A stretch of DNA of 64,000 nucleotides from NCBI RefSeq assembly GCF_013839445.1, contig NZ_JACDIT010000003.1:124001-188000 (forward strand). Direction: 5' to 3'. How positions within the stretch are numbered: position 1 is the stretch's first letter; the number at the start of each line of letters is the position of its first letter. Origin of the DNA: Chthonobacter albigriseus. GTDB taxonomy: Bacteria > Pseudomonadota > Alphaproteobacteria > Rhizobiales > Pleomorphomonadaceae. Positions 46,014-55,161 of the stretch are shown piece by piece. The notes under the pieces were generated by a model. It was not told the DNA's origin. It made no database searches and saw nothing but the letters and a program-made list of their open reading frames with translations. The translations under genes were made by a program, and so were the position numbers.

Positions 46014-47606
46014 ATGAAAATGGCGACCCGCCTTCTGGCGGCAACGATTCTGGCGGCGAGCTTTGCCACCGCCGCAGAGGCCAAGACGCTGGTCTACTGC
46101 TCCGAAGGCAGCCCCGAAGGCTTCGATCCGGCTCCCTACGCCGCCGGCACCACCTTCGACGCGTCCTCCAAGCCGATCTACAACCGTCTGACCGAGTTCG
46201 AGCGCGGCACCACCAACGTCGTTCCCGGGCTCGCCGAGAAGTGGGACGTTTCCGCGGACGGCAAGGAATACACCTTCCATCTGCGCAAGGGCGTGAAGTT
46301 CCACACCACCGATTTCTTCACCCCGACCCGCGACTTCAACGCCGACGACGTGATCTTCTCGTTCAACCGGCAGAACAACAAGGACGATCCCTGGTACGGC
46401 TATGCCGGCGGGAACTGGGAATACTGGGTCGGCATGGAGATGCCGGCGCTGATCAAAGAGATGGTCAAGGTTGACGACTACACGGTGAAGCTGGTCCTCA
46501 ACGAGCCGAACTCGCCGATGCTGGCCAACCTTGCGATGGACTTCGCCTCCATCATGTCCAAGGAATACGCCGACAAGCTCGCCGCCGACGGCAAGCAGGC
46601 CGACCTCAACCAGGCGCCCGTCGGCACCGGGCCGTTCCAGTTCGTCGCCTACCAGAAGGACGCGGTCATCCGCTACAAGGCCAACCCCGAGTACTGGGAA
46701 GGCAAGCAGGCGATCGACGACCTGATCTTCGCGATCACCACCGACCCCGCCGTGCGCATCCAGAAGCTGAAGGCGGGCGAGTGCCACGCGGCGCCCTACC
46801 CCAACCCGGCTGATATCGAGGCGCTCAAGTCCGACCCGGCGATCCAGATGCTGGACCAGGCCGGCCTGAACATCGGCTACCTCGCCTATAACACCATGAT
46901 GAAGCCCTTCGACGACGTGCGCGTCCGCAAGGCCCTCAACATGGCGATCAACAAGCAGGCGATCCTGGACGCGGTCTACCAGACCTCCGGCCAGTTGGCG
47001 ACGAACCCGATCCCGCCGACCATGTGGTCCTACAACGACAAGACCCAGGACGACCCCTACGATCCGGAAGCGGCGAAGAAGCTGCTCGAGGAAGCCGGCG
47101 TGAAGGACCTGTCGATGAAGGTCTGGGCGATGCCGGTGTCGCGTCCCTACAACCCGAACGCCCGCCGCATGGCCGAACTGATCCAGTCGGACTTCGCCGC
47201 CGTCGGCGTGAAGGTGGAGATCGTCTCCTTCGAATGGGGCGAGTACCTGAAGCGCGGCCAGGACAAGAACCGCGATGGCGCGCTGCTGCAGGGCTGGACC
47301 GGCGACAACGGCGACCCGGACAACTTCCTCGGCGTGCTGCTCGGCTGCGGCGGCGTCGGCGGCTCCAACCGCGCCAACTGGTGCGACCCAGCCTTCGACG
47401 AGCTGATCAAGAAGGCCCGCACCATCGCCGACCAGGGCGAGCGCGCGGCGCTCTACGAGCAGGCGCAGGTGATCTTCAAGGAGCAGGCGCCGTGGGCCAC
47501 CATCGCCCACTCCACCACCTTCATGCCGCTCGCCAAGAACGTCGTGAACTACAAGGTCGACCCGCTCGGCTCCCACCGCTTTGACGGCGTGGACATCACC
47601 GAGTAA
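46014..47606 (+). CDS. dppA: ABC transporter periplasmic binding protein, dipeptide/oligopeptide type
   Basis: 530 residues. Signal peptide 1-23 (ending ATAAEA), then SBP_bac_5 family sequence: KTLVYCSEGSPEGFDPAPYA, VVPGLAEKWDVSADGKEYTFHLRKGVKFH and the C-terminal EQAPWATIAHSTTFMPLAKNV. It shows the CSEGSPEGFDP start of DppA-like proteins. Two mature cysteines (LLGCGG... WCD) recall the DppA disulfide. It captures peptide-like ligands for the DppBCDF importer downstream. A terminator-like hairpin right after it should leave the binding protein mRNA in excess over the permease genes. Confidence 0.93.
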   Translation: MKMATRLLAATILAASFATAAEAKTLVYCSEGSPEGFDPAPYAAGTTFDASSKPIYNRLTEFERGTTNVVPGLAEKWDVSADGKEYTFHLRKGVKFHTTDFFTPTRDFNADDVIFSFNRQNNKDDPWYGYAGGNWEYWVGMEMPALIKEMVKVDDYTVKLVLNEPNSPMLANLAMDFASIMSKEYADKLAADGKQADLNQAPVGTGPFQFVAYQKDAVIRYKANPEYWEGKQAIDDLIFAITTDPAVRIQKLKAGECHAAPYPNPADIEALKSDPAIQMLDQAGLNIGYLAYNTMMKPFDDVRVRKALNMAINKQAILDAVYQTSGQLATNPIPPTMWSYNDKTQDDPYDPEAAKKLLEEAGVKDLSMKVWAMPVSRPYNPNARRMAELIQSDFAAVGVKVEIVSFEWGEYLKRGQDKNRDGALLQGWTGDNGDPDNFLGVLLGCGGVGGSNRANWCDPAFDELIKKARTIADQGERAALYEQAQVIFKEQAPWATIAHSTTFMPLAKNVVNYKVDPLGSHRFDGVDITE

Positions 47607-47623
47607 GGGAGCGGCATAGATCG

Positions 47624-47658
47624 AACGGCGCCGGAGGTCGAAAGCTTCCGGCGCCGTT
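47624..47658 (+). terminator. Hairpin terminator/attenuator after dppA
   Basis: A perfect 12-bp stem (AACGGCGCCGGA/TCCGGCGCCGTT, 11-nt loop) begins 18 bp after the dppA stop and is followed by TGTTTA. It likely stops most transcripts or stabilises the dppA mRNA while allowing some read-through to dppBCDF. Confidence 0.75.
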
Positions 47659-47721
47659 TGTTTATGGGCACCAGCGTCGAGGAAGACCCCACTTCCCGAA
47701 TGCTGTGACTCACGAGCACCG

Positions 47722-48207
47722 ATGAAACCCGTCGTCCGTCGTCTGACTCCGTCCGATCACCTCGCTATCGCCGCGCTTTGGCATTCGTCCTGGCACGATG
47801 CTCACGCCTCGCTGCTTCCGCAAAATGTCGTCCAGGAGCGCACGGTCGAAACCTTCGCATCGCGGCTCGAAGAATTGGCGCAAGATAGTTTCATCGCAGT
47901 GCTCGACGGCATCCCGATCGCTTTCGGCGCCCTTCACGAGAACGAAGTCGACCAGTTCTACGTGGCGAGTGCATACCGCGGCACGGGGGTTGCAAAGCTT
48001 TTGCTTTCCGTGCTTGAAGGCGAATTGCGGGCGCGCGGCGTCGTGGACGCCCAAATCCAGTGCGCGCACGGCAACCGCCGCGCCCACGCTTTCTACGTGA
48101 AGAACGGGTGGACCGACACGGGTCTCTGGAACTGTCCGCTCTGGACGCCGGACGGCCGCGTCGAGACCCGTCCGACCCACCTCTTCGCCAAACGACTGGG
48201 ATCCTGA
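47722..48207 (+). CDS. GNAT-family N-acetyltransferase within the dpp operon
   Basis: 161 residues. The acetyl-CoA loop is YRGTGVAKLLL (about residues 86-96), preceded by strand VDQFYVASA and followed by HAFYVKNGWTDTG, the classical GNAT motif B. The substrate is unknown. The gene ends 3 bp before dppB, so it is translated from the importer transcript. An acetyltransferase beside a peptide importer could modify the imported compound or a toxic peptide analogue (inference). Confidence 0.85.
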   Translation: MKPVVRRLTPSDHLAIAALWHSSWHDAHASLLPQNVVQERTVETFASRLEELAQDSFIAVLDGIPIAFGALHENEVDQFYVASAYRGTGVAKLLLSVLEGELRARGVVDAQIQCAHGNRRAHAFYVKNGWTDTGLWNCPLWTPDGRVETRPTHLFAKRLGS

Positions 48208-48210
48208 CCC

Positions 48211-49221
48211 ATGTTCGGTTTTCTTCTCAGGCGCGTCGGCCTCGTCATCCCCACCTTCATCGGGGTGAGCCTCGTCGCCTTCTTCTTCATCCGCCTTCTT
48301 CCGGGCGATCCCATCCTGCTGATGGCGGGCGAACGCGGCCTGTCGCCCGAGCGTTATGCCGAATTGCTGACCCGCTTCGGCTTCGACCGTCCGATCTGGG
48401 AGCAGTATCTCGGCTACCTCGGCGCTCTCGTCCAGGGCGACTTCGGCACCTCGATCGTCACCAAGAAACCGGTGATGGACGAGTTCTTTGCTCTCTTCCC
48501 CGCTACCGTGGAACTTTCGATCTGCGCCATCCTGTTCGCGGTGGTGCTCGGCATCCCCGCCGGCGTGATTGCGGCAGTCAAGCGCGGCTCCGGCTTCGAC
48601 CACGGCCTGATGGCGACCGCCCTCGTCGGCTACTCCATGCCGATCTTCTGGTGGGCGCTGCTGCTCATCATCGTCTTCTCCGGCATCCTGCAGTGGACGC
48701 CGGTCTCCGGCCGCATCTCGCTGCTCTACTTCTTCCCGTCGGTCACCGGCTTCATGCTGATCGACAGCCTGATCTCCGGCCAGAAGGGTGCCTTCGCCTC
48801 CGCCGCGTCCCACCTGATCCTGCCGACGATCGTGCTCGGCACCATCCCGCTCGCCGTGATCGCCCGCCAGACGCGGTCCGCCATGCTGGAGGTCCTGTCG
48901 GAGGACTATATCCGCACCGCCCGCGCCAAGGGCCTCTCGCCCTTCCGCGTTGTCGGGGTTCATGCCCTCCGCAACGCGCTGATCCCAGTGGTGACCACCA
49001 TCGGCCTGCAGGTCGGTACGCTGATCGCCGGCGCCATTCTCACCGAGACGATCTTCTCCTGGCCGGGCATCGGCAAGTGGATGGTCGATTCCATCTTCCG
49101 CCGCGACTATCCGTCCGTCCAGGGCGGCCTCGTGCTGATCGCCGTCATGGTGATGATCGTGAACCTCATCGTCGACATGCTCTACGGCCTCATCAACCCA
49201 AAGATCCGGTACACCAGGTGA
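48211..49221 (+). CDS. dppB: ABC transporter permease DppB
   Basis: 336 residues, six membrane segments. N-terminal MFGFLLRRVGLVIPTFIGVSLVAFFFIRLLPGD is the standard DppB/OppB opening. The EAA loop involved in ATPase contact is EDYIRTARAKGLSPFRVVGVHALRNALIPV (about residues 231-260). It starts 3 bp after the GNAT stop and dppC starts 4 bp after it ends. Confidence 0.94.
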   Translation: MFGFLLRRVGLVIPTFIGVSLVAFFFIRLLPGDPILLMAGERGLSPERYAELLTRFGFDRPIWEQYLGYLGALVQGDFGTSIVTKKPVMDEFFALFPATVELSICAILFAVVLGIPAGVIAAVKRGSGFDHGLMATALVGYSMPIFWWALLLIIVFSGILQWTPVSGRISLLYFFPSVTGFMLIDSLISGQKGAFASAASHLILPTIVLGTIPLAVIARQTRSAMLEVLSEDYIRTARAKGLSPFRVVGVHALRNALIPVVTTIGLQVGTLIAGAILTETIFSWPGIGKWMVDSIFRRDYPSVQGGLVLIAVMVMIVNLIVDMLYGLINPKIRYTR

Positions 49222-49225
49222 TCCG

Positions 49226-50143
49226 ATGACCGACATCGCCCGCCCGCAGGCACCCGCCGCCGGACCGAAACCCGTCGAGCGTCCCGGCCGTTTCCAGGAG
49301 TTCTGGCGCTACTTCTCGGAGAACCGCGGCGCCGTCGCGGGCCTCGTCGTATTCGTCTTTCTGGTGGCAATCGCCCTCGCCGCGCCGCTGGTCGCCCCGT
49401 TCCATCCGGACGAGCAATTCCGCGACCGCCTTCTCTCCCCGCCCGCCTGGACCGAGGGCGCCGACAGCCGCTTCCTGCTCGGCACCGACGCGGTCGGCCG
49501 CGACATCCTCTCCCGCCTGATCTTCGGCGCGCGCTTCTCGCTTTTCATTGGCGTCGTCGTGGTGACCATCTCGCTGGTCGGCGGCATCGTGCTCGGCCTC
49601 GTCGCCGGTTTCTTCCGCGGCTGGGTCGACACCGTGATCATGCGCGTCATGGACGTGCTGCTCGCCTTCCCCTCTCTGCTGCTGGCACTTGTGCTCGTGG
49701 CGATCCTCGGCCCCGGCCTGATGAACGCGATGATCGCCATCGCGCTCGTGGCGCAGCCGCACTACGTCCGCCTGACCCGCGCCGCGGTGATGTCGGAGCG
49801 GGGCCGCGACTACGTCACCTCGGCCCGCGTAGCCGGTGCCGGCAAGCTCCGCCTGATGTTCATCACCATCCTGCCGAACTGCATGGCGCCGCTCATCGTC
49901 CAGGCCGCGCTCTCCTTCTCCAACGCCATTCTGGACGCCGCCGCCCTCGGCTTCCTCGGCATGGGCGCCCAGCCGCCGACGCCGGAATGGGGAACCATGC
50001 TGGCCGAGGCGCGCGAGTTCATCCTCCGCGCCTGGTGGGTGGTCACCTTCCCCGGCCTTGCCATCCTGATCACCGTGCTCGCCATCAACCTGATGGGCGA
50101 CGGCCTGCGCGACGCCCTCGACCCGAAGCTGAAGAGGTCCTGA
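49226..50143 (+). CDS. dppC: ABC transporter permease DppC
   Basis: 305 residues with about six membrane segments. The N-terminal OppC-type segment (FWRYFSENRGAVAGLVVF) is followed by HPDEQFRDRLLSPPAW, FLLGTDAVGRDILSRLIFGARFSL and the EAA loop RGRDYVTSARVAGAGKLRLMFITILPN. The partner of DppB in the membrane channel. Its stop overlaps the dppD start by one base. Confidence 0.94.
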   Translation: MTDIARPQAPAAGPKPVERPGRFQEFWRYFSENRGAVAGLVVFVFLVAIALAAPLVAPFHPDEQFRDRLLSPPAWTEGADSRFLLGTDAVGRDILSRLIFGARFSLFIGVVVVTISLVGGIVLGLVAGFFRGWVDTVIMRVMDVLLAFPSLLLALVLVAILGPGLMNAMIAIALVAQPHYVRLTRAAVMSERGRDYVTSARVAGAGKLRLMFITILPNCMAPLIVQAALSFSNAILDAAALGFLGMGAQPPTPEWGTMLAEAREFILRAWWVVTFPGLAILITVLAINLMGDGLRDALDPKLKRS

Positions 50144-51159
50144 TGCCCCTTCTCGACATCCAGAACCTCACGGTCGACTTCAAGACCGCCAGCGGGGCCT
50201 TCCGGGCGGTGGACAACGTTTCGCTGACGGTGGACGCCGGCGAAGTGGTCTCGATCGTCGGCGAGTCCGGCTCCGGCAAGTCGGTCTCGATGCTGGCGCT
50301 GATGGGCCTCCTGCCCTGGACGGCGACGGTGACCGCCGAGCGCATGGCCTTCGACGGCAACGACCTGACCGGCCTCAGCGCCCGCCAGCGCCGCCGCATC
50401 GTCGGCAAGGACATGGCGATGATCTTCCAGGAGCCCATGTCGAGCCTCAACCCGTGCTTCACGGTGGGATTCCAGATCGGCGAGAGCCTGAAGGTCCACC
50501 TCGGCCTCGACCGGGCCGCCCGGCGCAAGCGCACGATCGAACTGCTGGAACTGGTCGGCATTCCCTCCCCGGCGGACCGGGTCGACTCCTTCCCGCACCA
50601 GCTCTCCGGCGGCATGAACCAGCGCGTGATGATCGCGATGGCGCTGTCCTGCAACCCAAAGCTCCTGATCGCCGACGAGCCGACCACCGCCCTCGACGTG
50701 ACCATCCAGGCACAGATCCTCGACCTGCTCGTCCGCATCCAGAAGGAGACGGGCATGGGCCTCGTGCTGATCACCCACGACATGGGCGTGGTGGCCGAGA
50801 CGGCGGACCGGGTCAGCGTCCAGTACGCCGGCCAGAAGGTGGAGGAGCAGCCGGTCGCGGGCCTGTTCGACGATCCGCACCATCCCTACACCGCGGCGCT
50901 GCTCTCCGCGCTGCCCGAGCGCGCCACGTCGCGCCGCCTGCCGTCGATCCCCGGCGTCGTGCCCGGCCAGTTCGACCGTCCGACAGGCTGCCTATTTTCG
51001 CCGCGCTGCCGCTTCGCCACCGATCGCTGCGTGGAGAAGGTGCCGCCCCGCCAGGGGGCTCTCGCCGGCCTGGCGCTCTGCCACTACCCGCTCACCCACG
51101 GCAAGCCCGTGGGCCATCCGGGGCCGCAGGCGACTCTCAACGAAAGGCTCTTCGTATGA
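50143..51159 (+). CDS. dppD: ABC transporter ATP-binding protein DppD
   Basis: 338 residues. Walker A GESGSGKS (about 41-48), Q-loop MIFQEPMSSLNPC, signature LSGGMNQRVMIAMAL, Walker B LLIADEPTTALD and THDMGVVAE. The C-terminal oligopeptide-ABC extension carries cysteines (GCLFSPRCRFATDRC) that often bind a [4Fe-4S] cluster in DppD. ATG 50143 overlaps the dppC stop; the 3' end overlaps dppF by 4 bp. Confidence 0.95.
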   Translation: MPLLDIQNLTVDFKTASGAFRAVDNVSLTVDAGEVVSIVGESGSGKSVSMLALMGLLPWTATVTAERMAFDGNDLTGLSARQRRRIVGKDMAMIFQEPMSSLNPCFTVGFQIGESLKVHLGLDRAARRKRTIELLELVGIPSPADRVDSFPHQLSGGMNQRVMIAMALSCNPKLLIADEPTTALDVTIQAQILDLLVRIQKETGMGLVLITHDMGVVAETADRVSVQYAGQKVEEQPVAGLFDDPHHPYTAALLSALPERATSRRLPSIPGVVPGQFDRPTGCLFSPRCRFATDRCVEKVPPRQGALAGLALCHYPLTHGKPVGHPGPQATLNERLFV

Positions 51160-52148
51160 ACGCCCCGCTCGACCATCATGTGGTTCTGCGCGCGGAAGGG
51201 CTGGCGCGTCACTACGAGCTGCGCCGCGGGCCGTTTGCCGCGCCCGCCGTGGTACGGGCTCTCGCCGAGGCATCTTTCGAGCTGAAACAGGGCCGCACGC
51301 TGGCCGTGGTTGGCGAAAGCGGCTGCGGCAAGTCCACCCTCGCCCGCGTCGTCACCATGATCGAGCCGCCGACCGCCGGCCGGCTTGTGGTGGAGGACCG
51401 CGAGGTGACCGGCCGCAACGCCGAGGACGCGCGGATCCTCCGCCGCTCCGTCCAGATCGTGTTCCAGGATCCCTACGGCTCGCTCAATCCCCGCCAGAAG
51501 ATCGGCACCATCCTGGAGGAGCCGCTGGCCATCAACACCGACCTGTCGGCCGCCGACCGCCGCGCCAAGGCTCAGGCCATGCTGGCCAAGGTGGGCCTGC
51601 GGCCGGAGCACTACGAGCGCTACCCCCACATGTTCTCAGGCGGCCAGCGTCAGCGCATCGCGATCGCCCGTGCGCTGATGCTCGACCCGAAGATCCTGGT
51701 GCTGGACGAGCCGGTGAGCGCGCTCGACGTCTCGATCCAGGCCCAGGTGCTGAACCTCCTCACCGACCTCCAGCAGGAATTCGGCCTCGCCTACCTCTTC
51801 ATCAGCCACGATCTCTCAGTGGTCCGGCACATCGCCGACGAGGTTATGGTGATGTACCTCGGCCGCCCGGTCGAGGTGGCGCCGAAGGAGGAGATCTTCG
51901 CGTCAACCCGGCACCCCTACACGCGAGCCCTGCTCTCCGCGACGCCGTCCACCGACCCCGCCGCTCGCAAGGAACGGATCCGCCTCACCGGCGAACTGCC
52001 GTCGCCGCTTCGCCCGCCATCCGGTTGCGCCTTCCACCCGCGTTGTCCCTACGTCTACGAGCCCTGCCCGGTAGACCGGCCGGAGCTGAAGGTTCCGGGA
52101 AGCGATCTGCTTGTCGCCTGCCATGCCGTCCGCGACGGTCGGATCTGA
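51156..52148 (+). CDS. dppF: ABC transporter ATP-binding protein DppF
   Basis: 330 residues. Walker A GESGCGKS, Q-loop IVFQDPYGSLNPRQ, signature FSGGQRQRIAIARAL (F instead of L in the first position), Walker B ILVLDEPVSALD, and the C-terminal oligopeptide domain GCAFHPRCPYVYEPC. Last gene of dppA-GNAT-BCDF. No plus-strand terminator is evident after it. Confidence 0.94.
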   Translation: MNAPLDHHVVLRAEGLARHYELRRGPFAAPAVVRALAEASFELKQGRTLAVVGESGCGKSTLARVVTMIEPPTAGRLVVEDREVTGRNAEDARILRRSVQIVFQDPYGSLNPRQKIGTILEEPLAINTDLSAADRRAKAQAMLAKVGLRPEHYERYPHMFSGGQRQRIAIARALMLDPKILVLDEPVSALDVSIQAQVLNLLTDLQQEFGLAYLFISHDLSVVRHIADEVMVMYLGRPVEVAPKEEIFASTRHPYTRALLSATPSTDPAARKERIRLTGELPSPLRPPSGCAFHPRCPYVYEPCPVDRPELKVPGSDLLVACHAVRDGRI

Positions 52149-52544
52149 GCCGAGCTTAACCGGCGCCTTTGCAGGATTCTCGTCAGCGGCTGCGGACGCG
52201 GTGCGACGGCCCGTCGGACTGCAAGAGCGCAAACAAAAAAAGGCCGCGGACAAGCCGCGGCCTAAGTCTTTGGGAGGAAACGCCCAAGGAGGGCAATCAC
52301 GGCAAGCCGCGATCGACTCTGAAGGTACAGGACTTTTGTTGCATCGCAAGATCATTTGTTGTGCATCGCGGTCATGTGATAGTCACGTGACGAAAACACA
52401 ACATACTGATGCAATCCCTTCAAACAATTCGGCCGCGGAACGCCGCGATATTCGCAGTTCGCCGCCGAAAGGGACCGGCGCGAATTGAGGCAGCCGGCGC
52501 GGCCCGCGCCACCGTCTCCCACGGCAGCGACGTCGCCGATTGCC
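52149..52544. other. Convergent intergenic region with repeats and palindrome
   Basis: No gene recognised between the 3' ends of dppF and atzF. Besides the minus-strand terminator at 52234-52263, it holds an imperfect direct repeat built on TTGTTG..CATCGC..TCA (52334-52354 and 52356-52374) and a perfect 10-bp palindrome GTCACGTGAC at 52382-52391. The stretch 52322-52440 is AT-richer than its surroundings. Confidence 0.5.
52234..52263 (-). terminator. Rho-independent terminator of the allophanate/biuret operon
   Basis: A 9-bp stem (AGGCCGCGG/CCGCGGCCT, 5-nt loop). On the minus strand it is followed by TTTTTTGTTT, so it terminates transcripts coming from atzF, about 280 bp after its stop. It lacks a T-run on the plus strand. 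Confidence 0.85.
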
Positions 52545-54347
52545 CTACTCTGCCGCCGTCTTGGCCGCCATGTAGGCCCGCCACCCGCCGTAGGCCGTGA
52601 TGTCGGTCGAGCCCTGCAGGCCCGCATTTTCGCAGATGAATCCCTTCACGCTGCGCCCGCCCGCCAGTTGCACCGTGCCGATGCCGAGGGGTGACGGGAT
52701 ACCGGCTACAAACTGGCCAAAGCCTGCCGGCGGCAACGCCCACACCTCAAGCGCGATCGCCGTGCCCCCTTCGCTGACACGCTGCAGCCCCGGACGGAAG
52801 GGCGGGCCGCCAGCAAGCGCGTGAAACCGGTAGAGGGGCGCGGTCTCGCCCGCTTCCAGGAACACACCGCCAAGCCGCGTCAGTTCGCCGTTGAGGGCCA
52901 TGCCGGAGAGGTGGGCACCGACGACCGCCACCGCGATCCAGCCATCCGGCAAAGCCGCGGCGGGCGCGGTCGACGGCGGAACCGGGACGCCCGTCGCTCC
53001 GATCGTCGGAGCCGTCATGGCATGCAGCGACCGCCCGATCCCGGCGAGCATCCCGTCGCTTCCGGACTTGCCGATCAGCGTGACGCCCGACGGCCGGCCG
53101 TCGCCGCGGAACCGCCCGGGAACCGCCAGCGCGGCGAGATCCATCAGGTTGACGAAGTTGGTGTAGGTGCCGAGCCGGCTGTTCGCCGCGATCGGCTCGG
53201 CCGCGATCTCCTCCAGCGTCACCGGGCCGGGGATCGACGGCACCACCAGGATATCGATGCCGGCGAGCACCGGCTCGACCGCACGCTTCAGCGCCTCCAG
53301 CCGGTAGAAGCCTTTAAAAGTATCGACCGAGGAGTGCTTCAGGGCACCCAACGTGATGGCGCGTGTCACCGGATGCAGGGCGTCGGCCCGAACCCGAATG
53401 AAATCTTCGATGGCCGCATAGCGCTCGGCCACCCAGGCGCCCTCGTAGAGCAGCGCCGCCGCCTCGTAGAACGGCGACATGTCGACCGGGACGAACCGGA
53501 CGCCGAGTTCCGCAAGGTCGTCCAGCGATGCCCGGAACGCTGCTTCTGACTGCGTGTCGCCGAAGAACCGCAGCGTCTCGTGCGTCGGAACGCCCACCCG
53601 CAGCGAAGGCGGCGACACCGCCGGGCCCACCGGTACCCGTCGCGAGTAGGGATCGGCGGCGTCGAAGCCTGCCATCACCCGATAGGCGGCATGCGCGTCG
53701 TCGACGGTTCCGGCAAAGACCGAGACGCAGTCGAGCGTGCGGCAGGCCGGCAGCACGCCGCGGGTGGAGACCGCCCCGACGCTGGGCTTTAGGCCGACGA
53801 TGTTATTGAGGGCGGCCGGCACCCGGCCGGACCCGGCCGTGTCGGTGCCGAGCGCGAAGGTGACGAGCCCACGCGCCACCGCGACCGCCGAGCCCGACGA
53901 CGAGCCGCCTGGCACCAGCGCGGGATCGCAGGCATTGACCGGAACCGGATAGGGCGTGCGGACGCCCACCAGCCCGGTCGCGAACTGGTCCAGGTTGGTC
54001 TTGCCGATCAGGATCGCGCCCGCCGCCTTCAGCCGGGCGACCACCGCGGCGTCCTCGACCGGCGTATAGGCGAACTCCGGACAGGCCGCGGTCGTCGGCA
54101 GGCCGGCGACGTCGATGTTGTCCTTGACGGCGAAGGGAACGCCCCAGAGCGGCTTGGCGATCGGATCGAACGACCCGAGCGCCCGTGCGGCTGCCAGCGC
54201 TTCCGGCTCCGGAACCAGCGACAGGAAGATCCCCGGATCCGCCGCGGCCGCGATCCGCGCCAGCACGTCGGCAACGACCGCCTCTGCAGACAGCCCTCCC
54301 GCGTAAGCGGTGTGCAGGCGGACGAGGTCGAGGGGAATGCTGGTCAT
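52545..54347 (-). CDS. atzF: Allophanate hydrolase
   Basis: 600 residues, splitting allophanate into ammonia and CO2. Amidase-signature catalytic triad by spacing: K75 (FAVKDNID), cis-Ser149 (GGSSSGSA) and nucleophile Ser173 (TDTAGSGRVPA), exactly the spacing of Pseudomonas AtzF (91/165/189). Residues about 440-600 form the C-terminal domain of AtzF/DUR1 proteins (GAHLSGMALNGELTRLGG, YRFHALAGGPPFRPGL), which handles the decarboxylation step in the family. It is preceded by a 145-bp gap with a GntR-type palindrome, so it may have its own regulated promoter in addition to read-through from the operon. Confidence 0.94.
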   Translation of the reverse strand: MTSIPLDLVRLHTAYAGGLSAEAVVADVLARIAAAADPGIFLSLVPEPEALAAARALGSFDPIAKPLWGVPFAVKDNIDVAGLPTTAACPEFAYTPVEDAAVVARLKAAGAILIGKTNLDQFATGLVGVRTPYPVPVNACDPALVPGGSSSGSAVAVARGLVTFALGTDTAGSGRVPAALNNIVGLKPSVGAVSTRGVLPACRTLDCVSVFAGTVDDAHAAYRVMAGFDAADPYSRRVPVGPAVSPPSLRVGVPTHETLRFFGDTQSEAAFRASLDDLAELGVRFVPVDMSPFYEAAALLYEGAWVAERYAAIEDFIRVRADALHPVTRAITLGALKHSSVDTFKGFYRLEALKRAVEPVLAGIDILVVPSIPGPVTLEEIAAEPIAANSRLGTYTNFVNLMDLAALAVPGRFRGDGRPSGVTLIGKSGSDGMLAGIGRSLHAMTAPTIGATGVPVPPSTAPAAALPDGWIAVAVVGAHLSGMALNGELTRLGGVFLEAGETAPLYRFHALAGGPPFRPGLQRVSEGGTAIALEVWALPPAGFGQFVAGIPSPLGIGTVQLAGGRSVKGFICENAGLQGSTDITAYGGWRAYMAAKTAAE

Positions 54348-54450
54348 GGACTGTTCCTGATTGCGCTGTTCGGCGACGAACGGCGGGTCGCAAGGCGCAT
54401 GCCACCCATGCGGCCCCGATTTTCGGCTTCTCCGCTCCTACCAGCGGAAT

Positions 54451-54466
54451 CGATTGCATACAATCG
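54451..54466. promoter_or_regulatory. Putative GntR operator upstream of atzF
   Basis: Perfect inverted repeat CGATTG-CATA-CAATCG. FCD-type GntR regulators bind dyads of the form ATTGTATACAAT, so this is a good candidate for the adjacent regulator's site, 104 bp before atzF. Confidence 0.55.
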
Positions 54467-54492
54467 GTGGGTACTGCCTTATTCTTAAGCAA

Positions 54493-55161
54493 TCAAACCC
54501 GCTCGACGTACTCCTCGAAGGCGCTCTCCACGGTTCCGATGTGGTGCCGCATCGCGGCCGCCGCGCCTTCCCGATCGCCGCGGAGCACCGCCTGCACGAT
54601 CCGGTCGTGCTCCTCGTAGGACCGTGCGAGCCGGCCTAGGGTGCGGAACTGCGCGCGCCGGAACGGCTGAAGCCGCGTGCGCACCGAAAGCGCCATCTCC
54701 GCCAGTGTGGTGTTGTGGCTGCCGAAGTAGATCGCCGCGTGGAAGCTCTCGTTGATCTCGTGATAGCGCTGCGGGTCGCCGGATCGGACGAGGTCCTTGA
54801 GCAGCGCATGGATATCCTCCAGCTGTCGCCGCTCGATTGCCGACATGGCGCCCGCGGCGAGCCCGGCGCACACCGCCTCCAGTTCGCCCATCGCCACGAA
54901 CAGGTCGTGCAGCATCTCCGTGGAGAGCTGGGCAACCACCGCCCCGCGATGCGGCCGGATCTCCACCAGCCCGCTCGCCGCCAGCTGGCGCAACGCCTCC
55001 CGCACCGGCGTCCGCGACACTCCGAACCGGAGCGCGATGCCCATCTCGTCGAGCGGACTGCCGGGCGCCAACTCGCCCTTGACGATCTCGTCGGCCAACT
55101 GGAGCCGCAGGTCTTCCGTCCGCGTACGGCCTCGCTTCTCCAGGAAGTCGTTCGCGGTCAT
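54493..55161 (-). CDS. GntR-family regulator, FCD (FadR) subfamily
   Basis: 222 residues. N-terminal winged helix (about 14-80: LADEIVKGELAPGSPLDEMGIALRFGVSRTPVREALRQLAASGLVEI), C-terminal all-helical FCD ligand domain with the metal-binding HEINESFHAAI and the later His residues (EEHDRIVQAV, MRHHI). The start overlaps the atzH stop by 4 bp, so it is inside the nitrogen operon and likely senses a pathway intermediate. The ligand is unknown. Confidence 0.9.
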   Translation of the reverse strand: MTANDFLEKRGRTRTEDLRLQLADEIVKGELAPGSPLDEMGIALRFGVSRTPVREALRQLAASGLVEIRPHRGAVVAQLSTEMLHDLFVAMGELEAVCAGLAAGAMSAIERRQLEDIHALLKDLVRSGDPQRYHEINESFHAAIYFGSHNTTLAEMALSVRTRLQPFRRAQFRTLGRLARSYEEHDRIVQAVLRGDREGAAAAMRHHIGTVESAFEEYVERV

